The position numbers were made by a program, and so were the translations under genes. Shown here in pieces: positions 28,258-37,104 of a DNA stretch of 64,000 bases (position 1 is its first letter; every line of letters starts with the position of its first letter). The stretch lies in contig NZ_JAFIDJ010000001.1 in assembly GCF_017051705.1 (NCBI RefSeq), positions 1,641,786 to 1,705,785 of the forward strand, given 5' to 3'. This DNA comes from Algoriphagus lutimaris. GTDB taxonomy: Bacteria; Bacteroidota; Bacteroidia; Cytophagales; Cyclobacteriaceae. The notes under the pieces are model-generated. The model did no database searches, had not been told where the DNA came from, and worked only from the letters and a program-made list of their open reading frames with translations.

Positions 28258-28291
28258 TGCGAAACTAGTTTCGTATACACAATCGTTGTGT
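28258..28291 (+). other. leader recombination site (attI-like)
   Basis: Directly after the recombinase gene lies a perfect 14-bp palindrome (CGAAACTAGTTTCG, 28260-28273), followed by ACACAATCGTTGTGT (28277-28291) with a 6-bp stem. The first cassette starts at GTT, 28285. The decayed copy at 23160 has the same leader and departs from it just after CGTTGT, which places the crossover here. Confidence 0.75.
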
Positions 28292-28300
28292 GCCATGCGA

Positions 28301-28393
28301 AGAAAGCCAACGCACATTCAAGCACATTTGGTTTTTGCCGACACGCAAAGCCAAAGCTGAAAAACCAAAAGAGCTTGAATTTTTGCCAACGCT
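28301..28393. repeat. hairpin repeat, left copy, beside the defence operon
   Basis: Two GCCAACGC words (28306 and 28386 regions) flank an inverted repeat with 20-bp arms (two or three mismatches) and the loop core GCCGACACGCAAAGCCAAA. A related hairpin lies at 36168-36253 after the operon. It belongs to a dispersed family of structured repeats, not to the attC-like sites. Confidence 0.7.
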
Positions 28394-28426
28394 CGACTGA
28401 AACGAATAAAGAAGAATAGACATAAA

Positions 28427-30235
28427 ATGAATTTAGATACTCAAAGTTTACAACCAATTATCAACTTCATCTGGACTGTTGCGGATGACGTATTGATTAA
28501 CAAATACCTTGAAAACCAGTATCAGGACGTGATATTGCCAATGACGGTATTGAGAAGGTTGGACTTGGCACTAGAGCCAACAAAAGACAAAGTGCTTAAA
28601 ACACACAATGAGTTCAAAGGGAAAATTGACAACCTATCAGGACTACTGACAAGCAAAGAACATGGCTCTGGATTGGCGTTTTACAATACTTCGCCTTACA
28701 CAATGAAAAAGTTGCTGGCTGACCCGAAAAATATTGACGCCAACTTTTTGGACTATCTAAATGGCTATTCTGAAAATGTCCAAGACATTATTTCAAAGTT
28801 CAAATTCAGAAACCAATTAGAAACCTTTGAAAATACAGGAATCACTTTTTCCTTGATTGAAAAATTCTGTAGTCCGAAAGTTGAACTACGACCAGAAAAG
28901 ATTTCGCCTATGGCAATGGGCTACATGTTTGAGGACTTAATCAGACGGTTCAACGAAAAGACCAATGCAGCGGCAGGACGACACTTTACACCAAGAGAAA
29001 TCATTGAACTGATGACCCATTTGGTTTACCTGCCCGTAAAAGACAAAATACAGCAAGGAACTTACTTGGTTTATGACCCTTGTGCGGGTTCAGGTGCAAT
29101 GTTGACACAATCTAAACGCTATGCGACCAATCCTGATGGTGAGATAAAATCGAAAGCGACCTTTCACTTGTACGGACAGGAAAATACAGGTGAAATGTAT
29201 GCTGTGTGTAAATCAGATATGTTGCTAAAAAATGAAGACCCTGACAAAATCAAGTACGGCTCTACGCTTAGCGAATATGGCTTTGACCCTGATTTGAAGT
29301 TCAACTTCATGCTGACCAATCCGCCTTATGGAACAAGTTGGAAAGAGGATATTGGAAAACTGAACGTAGGTACAGAAAAGAAAGTCAGCATTGTTGACAG
29401 ACGATTTAATCTACCAATCAAAACCTTTAAAGGTGAGTTAGAAGAAACTTGCTTGACTTCCAGAAGCAATGATGGGCAGCTCATGTTCATGCTTCACATG
29501 CTTTCCAAAATGAAAGACCCAAAAGATGGCGGTAGTCGAATTGCTTCTGTTCAAAATGGTTCCGCCCTATTTACTGGAGATGCTGGAAGCGGAGAAAGCG
29601 GAATTCGTCAATATATTTTAGAAAATGACCTTTTGGAATGCATCATACAGTTACCTAATGACATGTTCTACAATACAGGTATTTCAACTTATATCTGGAT
29701 AATCAGCAATGTGAAAGAAGAACGAAGGAAAGGCAAAGTTCAACTTATCAATGCTTCTTCTGCTGAATTCTACAAGAACATGAGAAAGCCACTTGGTGAC
29801 AAGCGAGTAGAATTGACAAATGACCACATCATTAAAATTCAGGAACTGTACTTCGCCTTTGAAGAGAATGAATACAGCTTAATTTTTGACAATGAAGATT
29901 TTGGTTTCTACCAAATTACTGTACACCAACCTGAAAGAAATGCTAATGGCGAAATAATCAAAGACGCTAAGGGTAAGCCCAAGTCCGATAAGGAGTTGAA
30001 AGACACTGAGAATGTACCCATGAAAGAGGACATTCAAGAATATTTTGAACGTGAGGTTTTACCATTTGCTCCTGATGCTTGGTATGATAAGTCCAAAATG
30101 AAGTTGGGCTATGAAATTTCTTTCACTAAGTATTTCTACAAACACGAACCACTTCGAGATCTTGCTGATATTGAGAATGATATTATGCAGTTGGAAAAAG
30201 AAACAGATGGTTTATTAAAAGAGATTGTGGAATAA
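28427..30235 (+). CDS. hsdM: type I restriction-modification methyltransferase subunit HsdM
   Basis: 602 aa. The N-terminal helical HsdM domain covers residues 1-150. The adenine methylase has the SAM site DPCAGSGAML (about 217-226) and catalytic NPPYG (about 298-302). With HsdS it methylates adenines in a bipartite target. The start is 142 bp after the cassette border. Its stop overlaps the hsdS start (TAATGG). Confidence 0.95.
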   Translation: MNLDTQSLQPIINFIWTVADDVLINKYLENQYQDVILPMTVLRRLDLALEPTKDKVLKTHNEFKGKIDNLSGLLTSKEHGSGLAFYNTSPYTMKKLLADPKNIDANFLDYLNGYSENVQDIISKFKFRNQLETFENTGITFSLIEKFCSPKVELRPEKISPMAMGYMFEDLIRRFNEKTNAAAGRHFTPREIIELMTHLVYLPVKDKIQQGTYLVYDPCAGSGAMLTQSKRYATNPDGEIKSKATFHLYGQENTGEMYAVCKSDMLLKNEDPDKIKYGSTLSEYGFDPDLKFNFMLTNPPYGTSWKEDIGKLNVGTEKKVSIVDRRFNLPIKTFKGELEETCLTSRSNDGQLMFMLHMLSKMKDPKDGGSRIASVQNGSALFTGDAGSGESGIRQYILENDLLECIIQLPNDMFYNTGISTYIWIISNVKEERRKGKVQLINASSAEFYKNMRKPLGDKRVELTNDHIIKIQELYFAFEENEYSLIFDNEDFGFYQITVHQPERNANGEIIKDAKGKPKSDKELKDTENVPMKEDIQEYFEREVLPFAPDAWYDKSKMKLGYEISFTKYFYKHEPLRDLADIENDIMQLEKETDGLLKEIVE

Positions 30236-31629
30236 TGGCAAAGAAGAAATACACAAGCTATAAACCTTCTAAAACGCTTTGGCAAGAGGAAATTCCAAGT
30301 CATTGGCAGGAAACTGACTTGAGAATGATTTATACTGAAAACAAAGTCAAGAACATTGGTTTAGTTGAGCGAAATCTTCTTTCTCTGAGTTATGGTAAAC
30401 TGAAACGCAAGGACATTGACAATGCTACTGGCTTAGTACCCGCTTCATTTGAAGGTTATCAAATAATTGAAGAAGGCTACATTATTCTACGTTTTACCGA
30501 CCTGCAAAATGATAAAAAGAGCTTGAGAGTTGGCTACTGCCCTGAAAGAGGCATTATCACCAATGCCTATGTTGGTATCGTTCCGAATGAAGATATACAT
30601 TCCAAATACTTTTATTACCAACTGCACTTTTTAGACACCATAAAGTATTTCTACAATCTTGGCGGTGGAGTAAGACAGTCATTGAGTTACAAAGAATTTA
30701 AAAGGGAAACACTGCTAATTCCTGAACCAGAAGAACAAATCAAAATTGCAGCTTTTCTCGATTACAAACTCGCCAAAATCAACAGATTTATCCAAAAGAA
30801 AAAGCAACTCATTAAACTACTCAACGAGCAAAAAGCGGCCATTATTAACCAAGCCGTTACCAAAGGCTTAGACCCCAATGCCAAAATGAAAGTTAGTGGC
30901 ATTGAGTGGTTGGGAATGATACCAGAAAAATGGAGGGTTTGGAAGTTTAAATACTTTACAAAAATACTTTCAGGATTTTCTCCTGAACAAGTCAAGTTTT
31001 TAGATGAGGGTGGCGTTGATTATTTCAAGGTTGAGCAATTAAACAATATTGATAATAGATATAGATTGAATGAAAGTACTTGGAGAATTGATGATGCAGA
31101 GTTAAAGAAAATTCATCCTAGTAATATTTTATTGATTCCAAAAAGAGGAGCTGCAATCAGCACAAACAAAATTGCAATTACAACTGATAGATCTGTTTTT
31201 GACACAAATGTAATGGGGCTCAAGCTAAATTCGAAAATGGTAAATATCGATTTTATTGCACTATGGATAAAGAACAGGAATCTTATTGAAATAGCAGATA
31301 CTACCACCATCCCTCAAATCAATAACAAACACATAAACCCACTGCAAATAGCTTTGCCAGAATTGGATGAACAGCAGTCTATTATAGACCACATTATATC
31401 GGAAGTGGATAATATTGAATTAACTATCAGCAAAATAAACCAGGAAATACTCTTGACCCAAGAATACAAAACAGCCCTTATCGCAGAGGCCGTTACTGGA
31501 AAAATTGATGTCAGGGATTTTGAAATTCCAGAATCAATCGAAGATGAGAGTTTTGAAGATTTAGAAGAGGAATTGAGTTTAGCAGCTGAGAATGAAGCGG
31601 ACTATCAAACCGAAGAAATTGAAGAATGA
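30235..31629 (+). CDS. hsdS: type I restriction-modification specificity subunit HsdS
   Basis: 464 aa. It has two target-recognition domains (about residues 15-170 and 215-375), each followed by a conserved helical spacer (PEEQIKIAAFLDYKLAKINR and LDEQQSIIDHIISEVDN). The repeated phrase IP.HW / IPEKWRVWKF opens each half. It determines the DNA half-sites recognised by the complex. Acidic C-terminal tail. The stop overlaps the hsdR start by 4 bp. Confidence 0.95.
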   Translation: MAKKKYTSYKPSKTLWQEEIPSHWQETDLRMIYTENKVKNIGLVERNLLSLSYGKLKRKDIDNATGLVPASFEGYQIIEEGYIILRFTDLQNDKKSLRVGYCPERGIITNAYVGIVPNEDIHSKYFYYQLHFLDTIKYFYNLGGGVRQSLSYKEFKRETLLIPEPEEQIKIAAFLDYKLAKINRFIQKKKQLIKLLNEQKAAIINQAVTKGLDPNAKMKVSGIEWLGMIPEKWRVWKFKYFTKILSGFSPEQVKFLDEGGVDYFKVEQLNNIDNRYRLNESTWRIDDAELKKIHPSNILLIPKRGAAISTNKIAITTDRSVFDTNVMGLKLNSKMVNIDFIALWIKNRNLIEIADTTTIPQINNKHINPLQIALPELDEQQSIIDHIISEVDNIELTISKINQEILLTQEYKTALIAEAVTGKIDVRDFEIPESIEDESFEDLEEELSLAAENEADYQTEEIEE

Positions 31630-34600
31630 GTAAAAGTACAGATACCACAGAAAAGGGCTTAGAAAGTCATATCACCAACTATTTGGTAGAGGCGAATAGG
31701 TACATCCAAAGAGAAAGTACGGATTACAATAATGTCTCCTGTTTAGATGAAGACTTATTGTTTCAATTTTTAGAAACTACCCAACCCAAAGCGGTCGAGA
31801 AGCTCAAGCGGTATCACAAAGAGTTGTATCGCCAAAAAATCATCAAACGTCTGAACGACCGCATTCAAGCCAAAGGGGTAATTGAAGTTTTAAGAAAAGG
31901 CATTGTTGATGGCTTTACAGATACCAAACTCAAGCTGTTTTATGACAAGCCTGTTTCGGCTTACAATGCCAGCGCAAGTGCCTTGTACCAAGCTAATATT
32001 TTTTCGGTCATTCGTCAGGTCTACTACTCTACTAAAAACAAGAATTCCTTGGATATGGTCGTTTTCATTAACGGCTTGCCTGTCATCACTTTTGAGTTAA
32101 AAAATGAACTAACCAAACAGAATGTAAAACACGCCATCAACCAATACAAAAAGGACAGAGACCCTAATGAGGAATTATTTCGCTTGGGGCGTTTGGTTGT
32201 CAATTTTGCTGTTGACACAGAAGAAGTTTGGATGTGTACTCAACTAAAAGGCGAGCATTCGTATTTCTTACCATTTAACAAGGGCAATAGCAATGGAGCT
32301 GGAAATCCACCAAACCGAGGAATAAAAACAGATTATCTCTGGAAAGAAATCCTAACCAAGGATAGCCTAACAGACATCATTCAAAACTTCTCTCAGCTCA
32401 TTACCGAAGAAAAAGAATACACGGACGACAAGGGCAAAAAGCGAACTAAAAAGGAAAAAAAACTCATCTTTCCACGTTACCACCAACTATCCGCAGTAAG
32501 ACAGCTCTTGGCAGATGCACAAGAAAAAGGTTCGGGACAGAAATATTTGATTCAACATTCCGCAGGTTCAGGCAAGTCCAATTCAATCGCTTGGATTTCG
32601 CACCAGTTAATTGGCTTGCACGACAAGTCAGGAAGTAACAACATTTTTGATACGGTTATTGTCGTTACAGACCGTAGAGTGTTGGATGCTCAAATCCGAG
32701 AAAACATCAAGCAATTTCAACAAGTCAGTGGTGTGGTAGAAGCGATTACCGAAGGAAGTAAGCAACTCAAAACTGCCTTGGAAGACGGAAAGAAAATCAT
32801 CATAACCACCATTCAGAAGTTTCCGCACATAGTAGAAGAAATTGGAGAATTGCCTGGAAACAATTTTGGAATTGTCATAGATGAAGCTCACAGCAGTTTG
32901 AGCGGTCAGATGGCCAGGAAACTTAATGAATCTTTATCCAAACTAAATGATGAAGACGAATTGAAATCTGACTTGGAAGATTATGACGAAAATGAAAACA
33001 GTGAAGTAACAGGAGAGGATTTAATCAGGGCTTTAGTGAAGTCAAGAAAACTCTTGCCAAATGCCAGTTATTTTGCTTTTACGGCCACTCCCAAAAACAA
33101 GACTTTAGAACTCTTTGGAGTTCCTTATCAAGAAAGAGATAAAACCAAATTCAGAGCTTTCCATCTCTACTCTATGAAGCAGGCGATTGAAGAAGGCTTC
33201 ATCAAAGATGTATTGCAGAACTACACTACTTATCAAAGCTTCTACGCCTTACTCAAAAAGATTGAGGATGACCCTGAATACGACAAGAAGAAAGCACAAA
33301 AGAAACTCAAAGCTTTTGTAGAAAGCCATGAACACGCCATTAAGAAAAAGTCAAAATTGATGGTTGACCATTTTATGGAAAATGTGATTCAGAAAAAGCG
33401 AATGGGCGGCAAAGCAAAAGCCATGATGGTAACGAGTAGCCGAAAAAATGCTGTGCAATACAAAAAGGCCTTTGATGCTTATTTGAAATCCATTAACAGT
33501 CCTTATAAAGCGGTTGTAGCGTTCTCAGGCGAAATTGACGGAGAAACAGAAGCAAGTTTGAACGGCTTTTCAAGTAGCTCAATACCTTCTGAATTTGAGA
33601 AGAATGAATACCGTTTTCTGCTGGTAGCCAATAAATATCAAACTGGTTTTGACCAGCCTTTACTTCACACTATGTATGTAGATAAAAAACTAGGCGGAGT
33701 AAATGCAGTTCAAACCCTATCAAGGCTTAACAGAAGTCACCCTTTGAAGAAAGACACTTTTGTGCTTGACTTTGCGAACACAGCAGAAGATATGGAAAAT
33801 GCTTTCAAGCCATATTTTGAAAGCACAATTCTTGGAGAAGCTACGGATCCAAACAAGCTGTTTGATTTGCAAGATGCTTTAGACAACTATCAAGTGTATT
33901 CGCGTGAACAAGTCGAAGATTTTTCAAACAAGATTTTAAATAATGTGCCAGTTGACCAGCTACATGCATCATTAGATGAATCGGCTGCAATTTTCAGAGA
34001 CGACTTAGAAGAAGAACAGCAAGCAGATTTCAGGGCAAAAGTCAAAACATACGTTCGCCTTTATATTTTCCTTTCTCAGATTGTACCGTTTGAGAATCCT
34101 TATTTGGAGCGTCTTTACATTTTCCTGAATCACCTACAAAACAAATTTGGTGGTGATACTTCTGTGGATTTAGCAAAAGGAGTTTTGGACAATATTGACA
34201 TGGACAGTTACCGCCTACAATTGGAATCAACAACCAATGTGGTTTTAGAGCAGGGCGAAGACTTGAAGCCTATTCCAACCGATATGAGAGGCGGAGTGAG
34301 TGATCCTGAAATTGACAAACTTTCAAATATCCTTCAAACTTTCAACGACCGCTACGGAACTGAATTTGAAGACGCAGATAAAGTCCGTCAAATGGCGGAA
34401 AATATCGCAACTGATGTAGCTAAGAACAAAGAGTTGATAAGTTCTATTCAACATTCAGACGAACAGAACGCAAGAATCACCAGTGACAAAATTGTAGGAG
34501 AAGAACTGCTAAAGCATATCACTACCAACTTTGACCTGTACAAGTTGTATTCGGACAACAAGGAATTTAAAGAGGACTTCTCGGCAATGATGTTCGGTGT

Positions 34601-34643
34601 TGTGAAAGAATTAATCAACAGAGGAATAAACGCACAGAAGTAA
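31626..34643 (+). CDS. hsdR: type I restriction endonuclease subunit HsdR
   Basis: 1005 aa. The N-terminal nuclease has VVFINGLPVITFELKNE with the ExK part of the PD-(D/E)xK site (about 145-160). The SF2 translocase has HSAGSGKSN (Walker A, about 310), VIDEAHSS (DEAH, about 417), FTATP and QTLSRLNR. A helical C-terminus binds the HsdMS core. It cleaves unmethylated DNA after translocation. It is followed after 3 bp by the Kiwa-like pair, so all five genes form one operon. Confidence 0.95.
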   Translation: MSKSTDTTEKGLESHITNYLVEANRYIQRESTDYNNVSCLDEDLLFQFLETTQPKAVEKLKRYHKELYRQKIIKRLNDRIQAKGVIEVLRKGIVDGFTDTKLKLFYDKPVSAYNASASALYQANIFSVIRQVYYSTKNKNSLDMVVFINGLPVITFELKNELTKQNVKHAINQYKKDRDPNEELFRLGRLVVNFAVDTEEVWMCTQLKGEHSYFLPFNKGNSNGAGNPPNRGIKTDYLWKEILTKDSLTDIIQNFSQLITEEKEYTDDKGKKRTKKEKKLIFPRYHQLSAVRQLLADAQEKGSGQKYLIQHSAGSGKSNSIAWISHQLIGLHDKSGSNNIFDTVIVVTDRRVLDAQIRENIKQFQQVSGVVEAITEGSKQLKTALEDGKKIIITTIQKFPHIVEEIGELPGNNFGIVIDEAHSSLSGQMARKLNESLSKLNDEDELKSDLEDYDENENSEVTGEDLIRALVKSRKLLPNASYFAFTATPKNKTLELFGVPYQERDKTKFRAFHLYSMKQAIEEGFIKDVLQNYTTYQSFYALLKKIEDDPEYDKKKAQKKLKAFVESHEHAIKKKSKLMVDHFMENVIQKKRMGGKAKAMMVTSSRKNAVQYKKAFDAYLKSINSPYKAVVAFSGEIDGETEASLNGFSSSSIPSEFEKNEYRFLLVANKYQTGFDQPLLHTMYVDKKLGGVNAVQTLSRLNRSHPLKKDTFVLDFANTAEDMENAFKPYFESTILGEATDPNKLFDLQDALDNYQVYSREQVEDFSNKILNNVPVDQLHASLDESAAIFRDDLEEEQQADFRAKVKTYVRLYIFLSQIVPFENPYLERLYIFLNHLQNKFGGDTSVDLAKGVLDNIDMDSYRLQLESTTNVVLEQGEDLKPIPTDMRGGVSDPEIDKLSNILQTFNDRYGTEFEDADKVRQMAENIATDVAKNKELISSIQHSDEQNARITSDKIVGEELLKHITTNFDLYKLYSDNKEFKEDFSAMMFGVVKELINRGINAQK

Positions 34644-34646
34644 GAG

Positions 34647-35210
34647 ATGAGACTAACAATTCAAATATTGCTTTTCGTTATTTCATACGTTCCATTGTAC
34701 TTCATTCTGTTTTTTCAAAACCTGAATGACAAACTTTGGACGAAAGCAAATGAATTTATAGGCATCAAAGAAGCCCTGATTTTAAATAAAGTTTCATTGG
34801 CCTTTTTAATATTAATTATCGGTTCAGTTTCGCTTTATTTTATCCTCTACAAAATTGTTATCAAGTCATCCCACGAAGAAATTAAGGTTGTCAGAATTCA
34901 GGACAATCATGCAGAACATCTCTCTTATTTGGCAACCTATATTCTGCCGTTTATAGGTTTAAAATTTGATACTTGGCAAAATATTCTGTCAACTGTGGCA
35001 TTGTTCTACATACTTGGGCACATATACATTAAAACCAACCTCATTCTTACAAATCCAACTCTGACCTTGTTCGGATATCATATTTCAAAGATTGAGAACG
35101 ATAAAGAGAAAATGAAAATCATTATTCATAAACAAGCATTAAAGAAAGGGCAAACAGAGAAGGTGGTTCACTTGACATCTAATGTTTACCTACAAAAGAT
35201 AACAGAATGA
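34647..35210 (+). CDS. kwaA: KwaA-like membrane protein of a Kiwa-type defence system
   Basis: 187 aa with four hydrophobic segments (about 4-22, 51-72, 92-104, 111-133), as in KwaA. The segment YLATYILPFIGL followed by NP.LTLFGYHI resembles the family. KwaA is a membrane protein that senses phage infection at the envelope and acts with KwaB. It is placed 3 bp after hsdR and overlaps kwaB by 4 bp. Family call rests on topology, context and partner, so an HMM match is desirable. Confidence 0.72.
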   Translation: MRLTIQILLFVISYVPLYFILFFQNLNDKLWTKANEFIGIKEALILNKVSLAFLILIIGSVSLYFILYKIVIKSSHEEIKVVRIQDNHAEHLSYLATYILPFIGLKFDTWQNILSTVALFYILGHIYIKTNLILTNPTLTLFGYHISKIENDKEKMKIIIHKQALKKGQTEKVVHLTSNVYLQKITE

Positions 35211-36175
35211 CTAGAGACGATCTATTAAATCACTTAGCATTCCTTGATTTAGAGGAAACACCAACAGTTGAAGTCTATATACTTGACCAGCCTGTTGATT
35301 CTGAAAACGGAATTGACTTAAATATTTACAAAGGCAGAATGCATGAAGATTTGGATCAACAAATCATTGATACATTCTATCCCAAAATAAGAAGTCGCTT
35401 GATAAGACGACAATACGACCTAATTCCATATAATCCAGCACTTACGCCTGATAGAACCGTTAATTGGTTCTATCCAAGTGATGAAGTTCCATTCTATGGT
35501 ATTGTTCTCGAAAAGTTGGCTGAGTTAGATGATGAAAACCCCATCTATTACGACAACACGACATTACCTTATTCGGATATTTGGGCTTTATGGATAAAGC
35601 TTAGTATTCAGGGCAATGATTTCTATTTTTTAAGAAAAATTACGCCTCAGAAAGTTTTAGATACTGGTGGTAAACTTGCCCTCATATTCAGTCAAACAGT
35701 TTTCAGAAAACTTGACCAAAACGTTTTGACCATTGATGGAAACTTTGATGTATTTGCATTTAATGGCACTTTGATTTTTGAGAATAAGACCAATTTTGAA
35801 AAGACTCTCCTTTACGAAGAAGTCAAGAGACAAGTAGCTAATGAAACCTTGGACGACATACAATCAATTGATATCATTGAGAATTTTGACGAACTGAGAG
35901 GGTTTTTAGAAGACGACAAGCATTCGATTAATAAGCTCAACAAATTGAGAGAGAAAGAATACTTCCGACAAAAGACCTTTGCTGACTATCACAGAATAAT
36001 TCGAGACTATGGAGTTCCTGTGACTGTTGATGAAGCAAACGGAAAATTCAATATTTCGAGTAAAGCGGAAGCCAAACAACTGATTAAAGTTCTAAATGAC
36101 GACTACTTGAAATCAGAATTAACGGACTTGAAATATTCAGCGAACAGTAAAGAAGAAACTAATGCCAACGCTTAG
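35207..36175 (+). CDS. kwaB: KwaB-like protein (DUF4868) of a Kiwa-type defence system
   Basis: 322 aa, soluble. The central to C-terminal DUF4868 region shows FYFLRKITPQKVLDTGG, NFDVFAFNGTLIFENKTNFEKTLLYEE and a helical end. KwaB is a DNA-binding partner that stops phage replication or transcription after KwaA signalling in described systems. Translationally coupled to kwaA. Being in the same operon as a full HsdMSR set suggests joint control of two defence layers. Confidence 0.8.
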   Translation: MTRDDLLNHLAFLDLEETPTVEVYILDQPVDSENGIDLNIYKGRMHEDLDQQIIDTFYPKIRSRLIRRQYDLIPYNPALTPDRTVNWFYPSDEVPFYGIVLEKLAELDDENPIYYDNTTLPYSDIWALWIKLSIQGNDFYFLRKITPQKVLDTGGKLALIFSQTVFRKLDQNVLTIDGNFDVFAFNGTLIFENKTNFEKTLLYEEVKRQVANETLDDIQSIDIIENFDELRGFLEDDKHSINKLNKLREKEYFRQKTFADYHRIIRDYGVPVTVDEANGKFNISSKAEAKQLIKVLNDDYLKSELTDLKYSANSKEETNANA

Positions 36176-36253
36176 CATCCATACACATTGGCAAGTCGCT
36201 CAAAGCCGACCCGCAAACCAAAACTTGCCAAAGAGTATGGCTGCCCCAACGCA
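36168..36253. repeat. hairpin repeat, right copy, beside the defence operon
   Basis: GCCAACGC, then an inverted repeat with 17-bp arms (about three mismatches) around GCCGACCCGCAAACCAAAA, then CCAACGC. Arm and loop are related to the hairpin at 28301-28393, in the same orientation, so the operon is bracketed by two direct copies. Confidence 0.7.
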
Positions 36254-36279
36254 CAGACGAACAGAAAAAATAAAGCACA

Positions 36280-36416
36280 GGCACACAACATTGTGTATAA
36301 GCAATAGCGGGTACAGTGCTATTTTGAAACATAAAACTATAAATCAAAGGTCTGTGCTATCTGACAGTTTAGTGGGTTAAAATCCGCTACTGCTCATACA
36401 CGAGACCGTTGGCGGT
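36280..36416 (+). repeat. attC-like cassette site 1 (end of HsdMSR-Kwa cassette)
   Basis: The left core GGCACACAAC is the exact complement of the cassette start GTTGTGTGCC at 28285. The right core is CCGTTGGCGGT (GTT at 36408). The arms pair over GTGTATnAGCAnTAGCGG, and the right arm carries about four extra bases next to the core. Confidence 0.85.
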
Positions 36417-36424
36417 AATTTAAA

Positions 36425-36976
36425 ATGAGAAAACTGATAATCATAATTTTCGCAGTAGTCGGATTGGGTTCCTGTAAAACGGATGAATTTTATAATGTAA
36501 CTAAAATTATTGAAGCACCAGAACAGATACAACTTGACAAACCTTTCAAGTTCAAACTTAAACTCGTAAATAAAACAGATTCCGTTTTACCATTAACACT
36601 TGACAAGGATATTACTAAATCAATTCAGTTTTTACCGAATTGGTATTGTGGTGAAGATTTATTAATTGATAGAACTCCAAAACCAGCGAATAAAAAACAC
36701 AATTACTATTCCGTAAACTTAGAACCAAAAGACTCCTTAACTTTCGAAATGACTGCTGAATTAAAGACCTATTCAAATGCGGACAGTTTATTGTTTATGA
36801 TTGACAATTATGAAGAGGATTTTAGACTCGCTAACCAAAATTGCAAGGATTTTCATCTAAACTTTGGAGGAATGTGGATTCCAGGGAATGGACCTTTTGA
36901 TGATTCAATGGAAGGATACAATTTTAGAACGAAAATTAGAATAGAAAATACCGCCAACAATGTATTTAAAAAATAG
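36425..36976 (+). CDS. lipoprotein of unknown function
   Basis: 183 aa with a lipoprotein signal (VGLGSC, Cys 17). The rest is beta-rich with phrases such as KFKLKLVNKTDSVLPLTLDKD, which suggest an immunoglobulin-like fold. I do not recognise a family. It is the only gene of cassette 2. Its last residues (TANNVFKK) are encoded inside the cassette-end site. Confidence 0.75.
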   Translation: MRKLIIIIFAVVGLGSCKTDEFYNVTKIIEAPEQIQLDKPFKFKLKLVNKTDSVLPLTLDKDITKSIQFLPNWYCGEDLLIDRTPKPANKKHNYYSVNLEPKDSLTFEMTAELKTYSNADSLLFMIDNYEEDFRLANQNCKDFHLNFGGMWIPGNGPFDDSMEGYNFRTKIRIENTANNVFKK

Positions 36977-37084
36977 GCGAAACATCAATAAAATTAAGGC
37001 TTGTGGCGGCTATTAAAATTTGTGTTTAGCCGAAAATTTCGAACTTCGAAATCGCCTACTTTTCATATACTAAACGTTAGCAAC
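36950..37084 (+). repeat. attC-like cassette site 2
   Basis: The left core ACCGCCAAC lies within the lipoprotein coding end and is the exact complement of GTTGGCGGT at 36408. The right core is CGTTAGCAAC (GTT at 37076). The arms share TAGGCGA and an AT-rich stem. Confidence 0.82.
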
Positions 37085-37104
37085 AAGCAGAACAAAACAC
37101 AATA

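Noticed and set aside
36162-36380. 72-codon frame after kwaB
   Set aside because: It covers the hairpin repeat and part of cassette site 1; no protein-like features.
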